Shown here: in pieces, positions 34,457 through 43,843 of the stretch
Numbering within the stretch: position 1 is the first letter of the stretch
Layout: every line of letters starts with the position of its first letter
From: Betaproteobacteria bacterium
Lineage (GTDB): Bacteria; Pseudomonadota; Gammaproteobacteria; Burkholderiales; Rhodocyclaceae
Reading direction: 5' to 3'
NCBI GenBank assembly: GCA_019136545.1
Contig: JAGVUA010000007.1
Location: forward strand, 1 to 49,455
Length of the DNA stretch: 49,455 bases
Program-made: the position numbers and the translations under genes
Notes under the pieces: generated by a model
Told to the model about the DNA's origin: nothing
Database searches by the model: none
The model's input: the letters and a program-made list of their open reading frames with translations, nothing else

Positions 34457-35592
34457 AATACGTCGATGAGTTTCGCGACGGCGGGCTGGCCAGGGGGCTG
34501 GCCGTCGCCATCGCCGCCGAGGCGAGTCCGGCACGCCGCTACAGCTTCATGGAGTTTTGCGGCGGCCACACGCACGCGATCTCGCGCTACGGCGTCGGCG
34601 ATCTGCTGCCGGCCCACGTGCGCATGGTGCACGGTCCCGGCTGCCCGGTCTGCGTGCTGCCGATCGGCCGCGTGGACATGGCCATCGCGCTGGCGCTGCG
34701 GCACGGCGTGATCCTGTGCACCTACGGCGACTGCCTGCGCGTGCCGGCCTCCGACGGCCTGTCGCTGATGAAGGCGAAGGCCGGGGTGGGCAACATGCGT
34801 GGCGACGTGCGCATGGTCTATTCGAGCGCCGATGCGCTGAAGATCGCCCAGGACAACCCGGGGCGGCAGGTGGTGTTCTTTGCCATCGGCTTCGAGACGA
34901 CCACGCCGCCCACTGCGGTGGTCATCAAGCAGGCGGCGGCGCTCGGGCTCGACAACTTTTCGGTGCTCTGCTGCCACGTGCTGACGCCTTCGGCGATCAG
35001 CAACATCCTCGAATCGCCCGAAGTGCGCGAGCTGGGCACGGTGCCGCTCGACGGCTTCATCGGCCCGGCCCACGTGTCCACGGTGATCGGCTCCGCGCCC
35101 TACGAGTTCTTCGCCGAGGAGTTCAGGAAGCCGGTGGTGATCGCCGGCTTCGAGCCGCTCGATGTCATGCAGGCGATCCTGATGCTGGTGCGGCAGGTGA
35201 ACGAAGGCCGCGCCGAGGTGGAGAACGAGTTCGCGCGCGCGGTGACGCGCGAGGGCAACCTCAAGGCGCAGAACCTGGTGTCGGAAATCTTCGAGCTGCG
35301 CCGCGCGTTCGAATGGCGCGGCCTCGGCCTCGTGCCCTATTCGGCGCTGAAGATTCGCCGCGAATACGCGCGCTTCGACGCCGAGGTGCGCTTCCCGCTC
35401 GACTACCGCAGCGTCGCCGACAACAAGGCCTGCGAATGCGGCGCCATCCTGCGCGGCGTCAAGCGGCCGCAGGACTGCAAGCTGTTCGGCACCGTGTGCA
35501 CGCCCGAGAATCCGATCGGCTCGTGCATGGTGTCCTCCGAGGGCGCCTGCGCCGCGCATTACACATACGGTCGATATAAAGACACCCAATGA
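34453..35592 (+). CDS. hypD: Fe(CN)2CO assembly protein HypD
   Basis: 379 residues from a GTG that overlaps the hypC stop. Conserved motifs are [23 protein letters not shown] and [10 protein letters not shown]. The C-terminal [4Fe-4S] cysteines are in [27 protein letters not shown] and GACAAHY. It is the scaffold on which the iron centre is built. Its stop overlaps the hypE start as ATGA. Confidence 0.97.
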   Translation: MKYVDEFRDGGLARGLAVAIAAEASPARRYSFMEFCGGHTHAISRYGVGDLLPAHVRMVHGPGCPVCVLPIGRVDMAIALALRHGVILCTYGDCLRVPASDGLSLMKAKAGVGNMRGDVRMVYSSADALKIAQDNPGRQVVFFAIGFETTTPPTAVVIKQAAALGLDNFSVLCCHVLTPSAISNILESPEVRELGTVPLDGFIGPAHVSTVIGSAPYEFFAEEFRKPVVIAGFEPLDVMQAILMLVRQVNEGRAEVENEFARAVTREGNLKAQNLVSEIFELRRAFEWRGLGLVPYSALKIRREYARFDAEVRFPLDYRSVADNKACECGAILRGVKRPQDCKLFGTVCTPENPIGSCMVSSEGACAAHYTYGRYKDTQ

Positions 35593-36644
35593 ATAAGGTT
35601 CGCGAAAACTACGTCCGTCCTCTCGATTTGAAACACGGCCGCGTCGACATGACACACGGCTCCGGCGGCCGCGCCATGGCGCAACTGATCGAGGAACTCT
35701 TCGCCAAGCACTTCGACAACGAATTCCTGCGCCAGGGCAACGACGGCAGCGTGCTGCCGCCGCTGACTTTGGGCGGCCGGTTGGTGATGTCCTGCGACGG
35801 CCACGTCGTCTCGCCGCTGTTCTTCCCCGGCGGCGACATCGGCTGCCTGTCGGTGCACGGCACCCTCAACGACGTCGCGGTGATGGGCGCCCAGCCCTTG
35901 TATCTCGCGGCGTCGTTCATCCTCGAGGAAGGCTTGCCGCTGGCCGACCTGGCGCGCATCGTCGCGTCGATGGCCAAGGCCGCCAAGGACGCCGGCGTGC
36001 CCATCGTCACCGGCGACACCAAGGTGGTCGAAGCCGGCAAGGCCGACGGCATCTTCATCACGACGACCGGCGTCGGCGTGCTGCCCGAAGGCGTGGCGCT
36101 GTCCGGCGACCGCGCGCGGCCCGGCGACGTCATCCTGTTGTCCGGCACCCTCGGCGACCACGGCATGGCGATCATGGCGCAGCGGGAAAGTCTTGGCTTC
36201 TCGGCGCCCATCCTGTCCGACACCGCGGCGCTGCACGGCCTGATCGCGGCCATGCTGGCCACCGGCGCCGACATCCGCTGCCTGCGCGACCCGACCCGCG
36301 GCGGGCTGGCCACCACGCTCAACGAGATTGCACGCCAGTCGGGCGTCGGCATGATGCTCGACGAAGCGGCGATTCCGGTGAACGGCGAAGTGGCGGCGGC
36401 CTGCGAGTTCCTCGGCCTCGACCCGCTCTACGTCGCCAACGAAGGCAAGCTGGTCGCCGTCGTCGCCGCGGCCGATGCCGACCGGCTGCTGGCGGCGATG
36501 CGCGCGCATCCGCAAGGCGCGCGGGCGGCGAAGATCGGCACCGTGCTGGTCGACGACCACCACTTCGTGCAGATGACGACGGGCTTCGGCGGCCGGCGCA
36601 TCGTCGACTGGCTGACCGGCGAGCAGCTGCCGCGGATTTGTTGA
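35589..36644 (+). CDS. hypE: Carbamoyl dehydratase HypE
   Basis: 351 residues of the PurM-like ATPase fold. It turns the HypF-made carbamoyl group on its C-terminal cysteine into a thiocyanate, giving the cyanide ligands. Motifs are MTHGSGGRAMAQLIEE, PLFFPGGDIG, TGDTKVVE and DPTRGGLATTLNE, and the C-terminus ends PRIC as required. Confidence 0.97.
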   Translation: MNKVRENYVRPLDLKHGRVDMTHGSGGRAMAQLIEELFAKHFDNEFLRQGNDGSVLPPLTLGGRLVMSCDGHVVSPLFFPGGDIGCLSVHGTLNDVAVMGAQPLYLAASFILEEGLPLADLARIVASMAKAAKDAGVPIVTGDTKVVEAGKADGIFITTTGVGVLPEGVALSGDRARPGDVILLSGTLGDHGMAIMAQRESLGFSAPILSDTAALHGLIAAMLATGADIRCLRDPTRGGLATTLNEIARQSGVGMMLDEAAIPVNGEVAAACEFLGLDPLYVANEGKLVAVVAAADADRLLAAMRAHPQGARAAKIGTVLVDDHHFVQMTTGFGGRRIVDWLTGEQLPRIC

Positions 36645-36656
36645 GCACTGAGGCTG

Positions 36657-38360
36657 ATGCGCATCCTGTTCCTCACCCACAGCTTCAACAGCCTGACGCA
36701 GCGGCTCTACGCCGCGCTGTCGGCGCGCGGCCACGAAGTTTCCATCGAGTTCGACATCAACGATGCCGTCGCCGAGCAGGCGGTCGAGCTGTTCCGGCCG
36801 GCCCTCATCGTCGCGCCCTACCTGCGCCGCGCCATTCCGCACAGCATCTGGTCGAAGCACGTCTGCCTGGTCGTGCATCCGGGCATCGTCGGCGACCGCG
36901 GTCCCTCGGCGCTCGATTGGGCGATCCAGAAAGGCGAGCGCGAGTGGGGCGTCACCGTGCTGCAGGCCGAAGCGGAAATGGACGCCGGGCCGGTTTGGGC
37001 CAGCGCGAGCTTTCCGATGCGGCGCGGCCGCAAGGCCAGCCTGTACCGCAACGAGGTCACCGAGGCGGCAGCGCGGGCGCTGCTCGAAGCGGTGGCGAAG
37101 TTCGAGGCCAAGGCGACGCCGACGCCGCTGGCATCGGCGAGCGGACGCGGCCGGCTGCGGCCGCTGATGCGCCAGGCCGATCGCGCCATCGATTGGCAGC
37201 GCGATTCGAGCGAGACGGTGCTACGCAAGATCGACGCCGCCGACGGCTTCCCCGGCGTCGCCGACCAACTGTTCGGCGAGCCCTGTCACTTGTTCGATGC
37301 CTGGCCAGAATCAAAAGTCAGCCGTGGCGGCACGCCGGGGGACATCATCGCTCGCCGCGAAACCGCGCTGTTGCGCGCGACGGCGGACGGCGCGGTATGG
37401 CTCGGCCATGTTAAACGCAGGGACGCCGTCAAGCTGCCGGCGACGGTCGCCTTCGCCGAACAGGCGGCCCGTTTGCCCGAACTGCCGCTGGCCGGTTGGT
37501 GGTCTGCCGATCATGCGACTTGGCAGGACATTCGCTACGAGGAATCTGACGGTGTTGGCTTCCTGCACTTCGAGTTCTACAACGGCGCCATGGGCACGGC
37601 GCAGTGCGACAGGCTGCGCGGCGCCTTCGAGTGGGCGCGCGGCCGGCCGACGCGCGTGCTGGTGCTGATGGGCGGCGCCGACTTCTGGTCGAACGGCATC
37701 CATCTCAACCTGATCGAGTCCGCCGACAGCCCGGCCGACGCGTCCTGGGCCAACATCAACGCCATCGACGACCTCGCCGAGGCCATCCTGCGCTGCGACG
37801 ACAAGCTGACGGTGGCGGCGCTGCGCGGCAATGCGGGCGCCGGCGGCTGCTTCCTGGCGCGCGCCGCCGACCGGGTCTGGGTGCGGGACGGCGTCATGCT
37901 CAATCCGCACTACAAGAACATGGGCAACCTCTACGGCTCCGAGTTCTGGACCTATCTGCTGCCGCCGCGGGTCGGTGTCGAGGGCGCGGCCGCGATCATG
38001 CGCCATCGCCTGCCGATGACGACGCGCGAGTCCGTCGCCTTGGGCTTCTACGACGCCTGCCTGGCGGGCGATCAGGCGGCTTTTCTCGTCGACGTGGCGC
38101 GCCGCGCCGCCGAACTGGCGGCAGCGCCGGATTTCGCCGGCCGGCTGCGCGACAAGCAGGGCCGCCGCACCGCCGACGAGGCCGCCAAGCCGCTCGCCGC
38201 CTGGCGTGCCGAGGAGCTGGCGCGCATGCGGCGCAATTTCTTCGGCTTCGACCCCAGCTACCACGTCGCCCGCTGGCATTTCGTGCGCAAGTCGCCGGCC
38301 TCCTGGACGCCGCGCCACCTGGCGCGCCATCGCGATCTCGGCTGGAAGATTCCCGCCTGA
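36657..38360 (+). CDS. hypX: CO-ligand synthase HypX/HoxX
   Basis: 567 residues with two domains. Residues about 1-250 resemble formyl-THF hydrolases (HPGIVGDRGPSALDWAI); residues about 270-560 resemble the enoyl-CoA hydratase/crotonase fold (GGADFWSNGIHLN, LRGNAGAGGCFLA). HypX makes CO for the Fe(CN)2CO centre from a formyl group and is found in organisms that mature hydrogenase in air. Its presence suggests aerobic or microaerobic maturation even though the membrane enzyme is of Hyb type. The link between the domains contains VSRGGTP, encoded by a copy of the dispersed repeat (37313-37338). Confidence 0.95.
   Translation: MRILFLTHSFNSLTQRLYAALSARGHEVSIEFDINDAVAEQAVELFRPALIVAPYLRRAIPHSIWSKHVCLVVHPGIVGDRGPSALDWAIQKGEREWGVTVLQAEAEMDAGPVWASASFPMRRGRKASLYRNEVTEAAARALLEAVAKFEAKATPTPLASASGRGRLRPLMRQADRAIDWQRDSSETVLRKIDAADGFPGVADQLFGEPCHLFDAWPESKVSRGGTPGDIIARRETALLRATADGAVWLGHVKRRDAVKLPATVAFAEQAARLPELPLAGWWSADHATWQDIRYEESDGVGFLHFEFYNGAMGTAQCDRLRGAFEWARGRPTRVLVLMGGADFWSNGIHLNLIESADSPADASWANINAIDDLAEAILRCDDKLTVAALRGNAGAGGCFLARAADRVWVRDGVMLNPHYKNMGNLYGSEFWTYLLPPRVGVEGAAAIMRHRLPMTTRESVALGFYDACLAGDQAAFLVDVARRAAELAAAPDFAGRLRDKQGRRTADEAAKPLAAWRAEELARMRRNFFGFDPSYHVARWHFVRKSPASWTPRHLARHRDLGWKIPA
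37313..37338 (+). repeat. Copy of the dispersed 26-bp repeat within hypX
   Basis: Begins AAAAGTCAGCC and ends GGCACGCCGG; 23 of 26 positions match the hybD copy. It lies in the interdomain linker of HypX and is read as KVSRGGTPG. Confidence 0.55.
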
Positions 38361-38403
38361 CCGGATAACATGCCTCGGACTCACTTTGCTTGCGGAGAAT
38401 TCG

Positions 38404-38724
38404 ATGCCCTGCCGGATCGTCATATTGTTCAGCGATGGCCAGGAAATGGAAGTCGAGGTCGGCGATGCCGACCGGGCCCGGTTTACCCACGCGTCCGCGC
38501 ACGACTGGCTGGGACGCGAATTCGAGGAAGCCGGCTGCGTGCCCAGCAACCCGGTGGGCAAGCTGCTGGCGGCGGACAAGATCGTCACGCTGGCCAAGAG
38601 CCGGACGCGCGCGGTGTTCGAAAGCAATTCGAATTGGGTGCGCGACTATTTCGCCGCCACCGCCGCCGCACTCGAGAAGCCGGTGGTGACCATCAACCTG
38701 ATCGACCACACGCTCGGCTACTGA
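38404..38724 (+). CDS. Unknown 106-residue protein between hypX and nikR
   Basis: 106 residues starting MPCRIVILFSDGQEMEVEVG, with GGAG eight bases before the ATG. No signal peptide, membrane helix or known motif is seen; two cysteines (residues 3 and about 45) and a mixed alpha/beta pattern are visible. It ends INLIDHTLGY. Coding is supported by the tight fit: 43 bp after hypX and 3 bp before the nikR start. The position suggests a role in hydrogenase maturation or nickel handling, but this is inference from context only. Confidence 0.75.
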   Translation: MPCRIVILFSDGQEMEVEVGDADRARFTHASAHDWLGREFEEAGCVPSNPVGKLLAADKIVTLAKSRTRAVFESNSNWVRDYFAATAAALEKPVVTINLIDHTLGY

Positions 38725-38727
38725 ACC

Positions 38728-39207
38728 GTGGAGCGCTTCACCATTTCGCTGGACGAGGACCTGGCGCGCGAATTCGACGCGCTGATCGCCAAGCGCGGCT
38801 ACCGCAACCGTTCCGAGGCGATTCGCGACCTGCTGCGCGGCCACCTGGAATCGGCCCTGCAGCCGGGCGTCGCCGGCGGCTACTGCGTGGCCAACCTGTC
38901 CTATGTCTATAACCACCACGAGCGCGACCTCGCCGAGCGCCTGACCGAGCTCCAGCACGGCCATCACGACCTGACGGTGGCGACCATGCATGCCCACCTC
39001 GACCATGACAACTGTCTGGAGTGCGTGATCCTGAAGGGGCCGGCCGGCGCCGTGCACGCCTTCGCCGATGCCATCACGGCCGAACGCGGCGTTCGCCACG
39101 GCAGCCTCAACGCGGTGTCGGTCGAGGTCGACCAGGGCCGGCACAGCCACGGCTACGCGCCGCGCGGCAAGACCGTTTCGCACTTGCATCTGAAGCCGCG
39201 CAGTTGA
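38728..39207 (+). CDS. nikR: Nickel-responsive regulator NikR
   Basis: 159 residues from a GTG start. An N-terminal ribbon-helix-helix (ERFTISLDEDLAREFDALI, residues 2-40) binds DNA. The ACT-like C-terminal domain has nickel ligands around H77/H79, H88, H90 and C96 (MHAHLDHDNC). It represses nickel uptake when nickel is plentiful; the likely target is the nik operon at 43-47 kb, where a NikR-like dyad is seen at 47161-47193. It is the last gene of the hydrogenase operon, so H2 induction would also raise the nickel sensor. Confidence 0.95.
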   Translation: MERFTISLDEDLAREFDALIAKRGYRNRSEAIRDLLRGHLESALQPGVAGGYCVANLSYVYNHHERDLAERLTELQHGHHDLTVATMHAHLDHDNCLECVILKGPAGAVHAFADAITAERGVRHGSLNAVSVEVDQGRHSHGYAPRGKTVSHLHLKPRS

Positions 39208-39237
39208 CCAACGGAGCCCTTGCGCGCCGGGCGCGGT

Positions 39238-39252
39238 CATGCCTTCGGCATG
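39238..39252 (+). terminator. Small hairpin after nikR
   Basis: CATGCC-TTC-GGCATG is a perfect 6-bp stem 30 bp after the nikR stop. There is no T-tract, so it may be a weak or Rho-dependent end of the operon. The rest of the 39208-39384 gap shows no clear promoter. Confidence 0.25.
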
Positions 39253-39384
39253 GTTATCGCCGGAAAAGCCATCATTTCTGGGCACTTAATCAGGATTATC
39301 GCGGCCCTGGTGCGGCGTAGTATCTTTCGAACACTGATAAAAACGAATGCCGCTCAGTCGTTTCGGCGTGCCTGGGGATGACAT

Positions 39385-41781
39385 TTGACTGATAACCTGC
39401 CGGTTTCCGCGTGGTCGCGCCTGAGCTTCGGTGCCCGGCTGATGCTGGGCGCGGCATTGGTGCTGGCCGCTGCGACGGCGATCCTCGTCGTCACCGCCAC
39501 CATCCGGGATGCGCTGTCGATGAACGGCGAACTCGAGCGGCAACTGCAGTCCGAACTGTCGTCCCAGGCGGCATCCGTGGCGGCGTTCGCCCGGGCCGGC
39601 GACCAGGACGGGTTGGCGGGCGCGCTCAAGGCGCGGGCTGGCCAGGTCAACATCCAGCGGTTGATTTGGCGGGGCGCGGATGGCCTCGTGGTGGATGCCG
39701 TCGCTCCCCTGCCGGATTCCCTGGCGCCTGCCTGGTTCTCGTTGGCAGTGGGCGTGGCGGCGCCCATGGCCTCGCGCCCGGTCGTCGCCGACGGCAAGGA
39801 GCTCGGCAACCTGACGATCATGATGTCGACCGTCGCCGGAATCAATCGGCTGTGGGGCGCATTTCTCAGCAACCTCAATCTCCTGGCGCTGGCGGTCGGC
39901 CTCGAGTTTCTCGGCATCATGCTGATCCTGCGGTCCGGCTTGCGGCCGCTCGACGCCTTGATGGAAGGTGCGCACCGCTTCGGCGACGGCGACTTGTCCG
40001 TGCGTATTTCGCCCAGCGGCGGTCCGGAAATGCGCCGGACCATTGCCGCGTTCAACGGCATGGCCGACAACCTGGACCGGATGATGACCGAAATCCAGCG
40101 CAACAGCGAGGAGTTGCGCATCGCCGCCACGGCGTTCGAGTCCGAAGAGCCGATGCTGGTGACCGATACCAGACAGGTGATGCTGAGAGTGAATCGCGCC
40201 TTCGTCAGCGCCACCGGCTACCAGTCCGAGGAAGTCCTCGGCTGCACGCCGCAGATGCTGCTCTCGAGCCATCACGACGACGAGGCCTACCGGCAGATCT
40301 GGCTGGCGGCGGGCAACGACAGATTCTGGCAGGGCGAGTTGTGGTATCGCGACAAGAAGGGCCGCATTTTTCCGGCTTGGCAGTCGATCTCCGCCGTGGT
40401 CGCCCCCGAGGGGCAAATCAGCCACTACGTCGTTGCTTTCAGCGACATTTCGCAACGCAAGGAGGCGGAGGAACAGATTCGCAATCTGGCGTTCTTCGAT
40501 CCGCTGACGCAGTTGCCGAACCGTCGTCTGCTGATCGATCGCCTGGGTCTGGCGCTGGCCACGACTGCGCGCTACCGCAAGCATGGGGCCTTGTTGTTCC
40601 TGGATATCGACTACTTCAAGAATCTCAACGACACCCTCGGCCATGAAGCCGGCGACCAGATGCTGATCGAGGTGGGCGGGCGCCTGAAGTCCTGCGTCAG
40701 GGAAGGCGATACCGTGGCGCGCCTGGGGGGCGACGAGTTCGTGGTCATGCTCGAGGACCTGAGCCAGGACGAAGCCGAGGCCGCGACGCAGGCCGAGTTG
40801 GTGGCCAAGAAGATTCTCGAACTCGGGACCCAGCCCTACAGTCTCAAGGGAAGGGAATATCACAGCACCTTCAGTGTCGGCATCGGCCTATTCAACGCCG
40901 AGCACCTCGGCGCCGACGAGTTGTTGAGGCGTGCCGATGTCGCCATGTACCAGGCCAAGGCCAACGGCAGAAACGCCCTCTGCTTCTTCGATCCGCAGAT
41001 GCAGGAAGCGCTGGTCGAGCGGGCCTCGATGCAGAACGACCTGCGCCGCGTGGTCGAACGCGAGGAACTGGTCCTCCATTACCAGCCCCAGTTCGACGAT
41101 CATCATCGGATAGTGGGCGCCGAAGCATTGCTGCGCTGGGAACATCCGGTGCGGGGCACGGTGCCGCCGGCCGACTTCATTCCGCTGGCGGAGGAAACCG
41201 GCCTGATTCTGCCGATCGGCACCTGGGTGCTGGAAACGGCATGCAAGAAGTTGCGCGAGTGGGAAAAACTATCGACCATGCGCCATCTCGTGTTGGCGGT
41301 CAATGTCAGCGCCAAGCAGTTCCATCAGCCCGACTTCGTCGACCTGGTGCGGCGCATCCTCGACAAGACGGGCATCAATCCCCGGCGCCTCAAGCTCGAA
41401 CTGACCGAGAGCGTGGTGATCAACGACATGGCGGATGCCGTCGAGAAGATGAAGACCCTGAAAAACATGGGGCTCGCCTTTTCCATGGACGATTTCGGCA
41501 CCGGCTATTCTTCACTGCTTTATCTGCGACATCTGCCGCTCGATCAGTTGAAGATCGATCGCTCGTTCATCAGCGAAATCGAATCGAATGCCGGCGATGC
41601 GGCGATCGTCCAGACCATTATCGGCATGGCGCGCAGCCTGGGGCTCCACGTGATCGCCGAAGGCGTGGAAAAGGAAAGCCAGCATCAGTTCCTGAGACTG
41701 AATCAATGCCCGGAATACCAGGGTTTCCTGTTCGGCCAGCCGGTACCGGCGGCAGTTTTCGAGCACATGTTCAAGGCATGA
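39385..41781 (+). CDS. Membrane-bound HAMP-PAS-GGDEF-EAL c-di-GMP enzyme
   Basis: 798 residues from a TTG start, with GGGGA six bases upstream. Two membrane helices (about 20-42 and 165-190) flank a small periplasmic sensor. HAMP (about 190-245), PAS (about 255-365), GGDEF (about 375-535; REGD then LGGDEFVVM) and EAL (about 550-795; GAEALLRWEHP, MDDFGTGYSSL, AEGVEK) follow. Both catalytic sites look intact. It is separate from the hydrogenase operon. Confidence 0.94.
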   Translation: MTDNLPVSAWSRLSFGARLMLGAALVLAAATAILVVTATIRDALSMNGELERQLQSELSSQAASVAAFARAGDQDGLAGALKARAGQVNIQRLIWRGADGLVVDAVAPLPDSLAPAWFSLAVGVAAPMASRPVVADGKELGNLTIMMSTVAGINRLWGAFLSNLNLLALAVGLEFLGIMLILRSGLRPLDALMEGAHRFGDGDLSVRISPSGGPEMRRTIAAFNGMADNLDRMMTEIQRNSEELRIAATAFESEEPMLVTDTRQVMLRVNRAFVSATGYQSEEVLGCTPQMLLSSHHDDEAYRQIWLAAGNDRFWQGELWYRDKKGRIFPAWQSISAVVAPEGQISHYVVAFSDISQRKEAEEQIRNLAFFDPLTQLPNRRLLIDRLGLALATTARYRKHGALLFLDIDYFKNLNDTLGHEAGDQMLIEVGGRLKSCVREGDTVARLGGDEFVVMLEDLSQDEAEAATQAELVAKKILELGTQPYSLKGREYHSTFSVGIGLFNAEHLGADELLRRADVAMYQAKANGRNALCFFDPQMQEALVERASMQNDLRRVVEREELVLHYQPQFDDHHRIVGAEALLRWEHPVRGTVPPADFIPLAEETGLILPIGTWVLETACKKLREWEKLSTMRHLVLAVNVSAKQFHQPDFVDLVRRILDKTGINPRRLKLELTESVVINDMADAVEKMKTLKNMGLAFSMDDFGTGYSSLLYLRHLPLDQLKIDRSFISEIESNAGDAAIVQTIIGMARSLGLHVIAEGVEKESQHQFLRLNQCPEYQGFLFGQPVPAAVFEHMFKA

Positions 41782-41837
41782 GGCAGCGCGCGCGGCAAAG
41801 CATTTTTGAGCGTTGTTCGGCCTAGCGGCGACCAGGC

Positions 41838-42344
41838 ATGCGTACCCCACCATCATCAAGCCCCGCCAAGACGGCACAGCGATCCGCCGAGGAGCAGGCC
41901 CAATGCCAGGCCATGCTGCGCGAACTGTTCGAAAGAAAAATACAGTTCAACGACATTCTCGGCCTGACGGTAGCCTCGCTGGCGCCCGCAGGGCCGCAGC
42001 TGGCCTTCGCCATGCGCGACGAGCTGGTGGGCAATTTCGTTCATTACCGGCTGCATGGCGGCGTGATTTCGGCGGCGCTCGATACCGTCGGCGGGCTGGC
42101 GGTTGCCGTGGCCCTGGCCGAAAAGTTTCCGGGCGATAGCGCCGAGGAAATTGCGCATCGCTTCAATCGCGTCGGCACGATCGATCTGCGGGTCGATTAC
42201 TTGCGGCCGGGGCAGGGCAAGCGTTTTGTCGCCACTGGCCGCGTGATCCGTCTGGGCGGGCGTATCGCCTCGCTGCAAATGACCTTGGAAAACGAAGCCG
42301 GCCAGATGATCGCCACCGGGGCCGGGTCTTACGTCGTGTCATGA
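41838..42344 (+). CDS. PaaI/YigI-like hot-dog thioesterase family protein
   Basis: 168 residues. The hot-dog core includes NFVHYRLHGGVISAALDTVGGLAV and a second half with RVDYLRPGQGKRFVATGRVIRLG, typical of acyl-CoA thioesterases of the PaaI family. The substrate is unknown. It overlaps the next gene by 4 bp (ATGA), so the two are co-translated. Confidence 0.85.
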   Translation: MRTPPSSSPAKTAQRSAEEQAQCQAMLRELFERKIQFNDILGLTVASLAPAGPQLAFAMRDELVGNFVHYRLHGGVISAALDTVGGLAVAVALAEKFPGDSAEEIAHRFNRVGTIDLRVDYLRPGQGKRFVATGRVIRLGGRIASLQMTLENEAGQMIATGAGSYVVS

Positions 42345-43048
42345 CCCCGCTGGCCTCCGTGCTGTTTCCGGTGGCGCCCGTTTTGATCCCGGTTTGTCGA
42401 TCCGGCCGTCATTTTCAGGTGCGCCGAATCTATTGCGTGGGGCGCAACTACGCCGCCCACGCCCGCGAGATGGGCGGCGATCCGGCGCGCGAGCCGCCGT
42501 TCTTTTTTCAGAAACCGACCGATGCCATCCAGGTGGCGCTGCCCGGCGTCACGCTCGAGCATCCCTACCCGAGCATGACCGCCAACTACCATCACGAGGT
42601 CGAACTGGTCGCCGCCATCGGCAAGGGCGGCCGCGACATCGATGCCTTCGGGGCGCTGGACTGCGTTTGCGCTTACGCCGTCGGCCTGGACATGACGCGC
42701 CGGGACCTTCAGCGCGCCATGGCCGAGCAGAAGAAGCCTTGGGAAGTCGGCAAATCCTTCGACCACGCTGCCATCGTCGGCCAGTTGCATCTCGCCAGCG
42801 ATATCGGCCACCTCGCGCGCGGGGCGATCACGCTGGCGGTCAATGGCCAAGTCCGGCAAAGCAGCGACCTCGCCAACATGACCTGGTCGGTTGCCGAACA
42901 GGTGGCGAATCTGTCCCGATATTACGAGCTGTTGCCCGGGGACATCATCTATTCGGGAACGCCCGAGAACGTCGGCCCGGTGATGCCGGGCGATGTCATG
43001 GACGCGGCCATCGCGGGACTCGACGAGATACGCGTCCGCATCGCCTGA
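42341..43048 (+). CDS. Fumarylacetoacetate hydrolase (FAH) family protein
   Basis: 235 residues of the FAH fold. Metal and substrate motifs are IYCVGRNYAAHAREMG, FFFQKPTDA, NYHHEVELVAAIGKGG, GLDMTRRDLQ, KSFDHAA and YSGTPENVGPV. Members act as acylpyruvate hydrolases or oxaloacetate tautomerases/decarboxylases; the exact substrate cannot be told. It is convergent with the nik operon, with 21 bp between the stops. Confidence 0.9.
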   Translation: MTPLASVLFPVAPVLIPVCRSGRHFQVRRIYCVGRNYAAHAREMGGDPAREPPFFFQKPTDAIQVALPGVTLEHPYPSMTANYHHEVELVAAIGKGGRDIDAFGALDCVCAYAVGLDMTRRDLQRAMAEQKKPWEVGKSFDHAAIVGQLHLASDIGHLARGAITLAVNGQVRQSSDLANMTWSVAEQVANLSRYYELLPGDIIYSGTPENVGPVMPGDVMDAAIAGLDEIRVRIA

Positions 43049-43069
43049 CGACCGCGGCGCTCTCCTTTT

Positions 43070-43843
43070 TTACCAGTCGTGCCCGTGCACATGCGTGTGC
43101 TCGGCGCCGCCGTGGCGATGACTGTGCCGATGGGCCAGGCCCGCTTTTTCCAGCAACTCCATGCCGGTGAGCGCCATGCGCACCGGCCCGTCGAAAAGCA
43201 CTGCGCCGCCCTGGCCGAGCACGATGCAACGGCTGCCGAGTTCCGCGGCCAGCGACAGACTGTGAGTGCTGGCGACGACGGTACGTTCCGAATGCACCAG
43301 GGTGTCGACCAGCCAGCCGACCGTCGCTGGATCGAGGCTGGCGCCCGGCTCGTCGAGCAACAGCAGCGCCGGGTCGAGCGCCAGCAGCGCCGCCAGCGCC
43401 ACCTTCTGTTTTTCGCCGCCCGAGAGCGCGAACGGGGCCTTGTCGAGCAGATGGGCGATGCGCAGTTCCGCCGCCCAATGTCCGATCTGGGTGTCGACGT
43501 CGGCGCGGCCGAGCTGCTTCAGCGTATAGGCGATTTCCTCGCGCACCGTCGGGTTGAACAGCATCGCTTCCGGATGCTGGAACAGCAGTACGCACTCGCC
43601 GCGGAAGCGGCGCGCGAACTCGCGCTGCTTCAGTTGCGCCTGCGTCAGCGCCTCGCCATTCCAGCGCACTGTGCCTCGTTCCGGAAACACCAGGCCGTTC
43701 ATCAGCTTGAGCAGCGTCGACTTGCCGCAACCGTTGGCGCCGAGCAGCACCACTTTTTCGCCCGGGGCGATCTTCAGGGAGACATGGGCGAGGACGGCGG
43801 GGCCGTCGGGCCAGCTGAAGGAAACTTCGGAAAGTTCAAGCAT
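43070..43843 (-). CDS. nikO: ECF-type nickel transporter ATPase NikO (CbiO-like)
   Basis: 257 residues. ABC ATPase motifs are Walker A GANGCGKSTL, the Q-loop FQHPEAMLF, signature LSGGEKQKVALAALLALDP, Walker B LLLLDEPGASLD and the H-loop STHSL. A C-terminal tail of about 20 residues carries many histidines (HRHSHRHGG, HTHVHGHDW) and may bind nickel. It is the last gene of the nikKL-OMP-MQO set and overlaps nikQ by 8 bp. Confidence 0.92.
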   Translation of the reverse strand: MLELSEVSFSWPDGPAVLAHVSLKIAPGEKVVLLGANGCGKSTLLKLMNGLVFPERGTVRWNGEALTQAQLKQREFARRFRGECVLLFQHPEAMLFNPTVREEIAYTLKQLGRADVDTQIGHWAAELRIAHLLDKAPFALSGGEKQKVALAALLALDPALLLLDEPGASLDPATVGWLVDTLVHSERTVVASTHSLSLAAELGSRCIVLGQGGAVLFDGPVRMALTGMELLEKAGLAHRHSHRHGGAEHTHVHGHDW

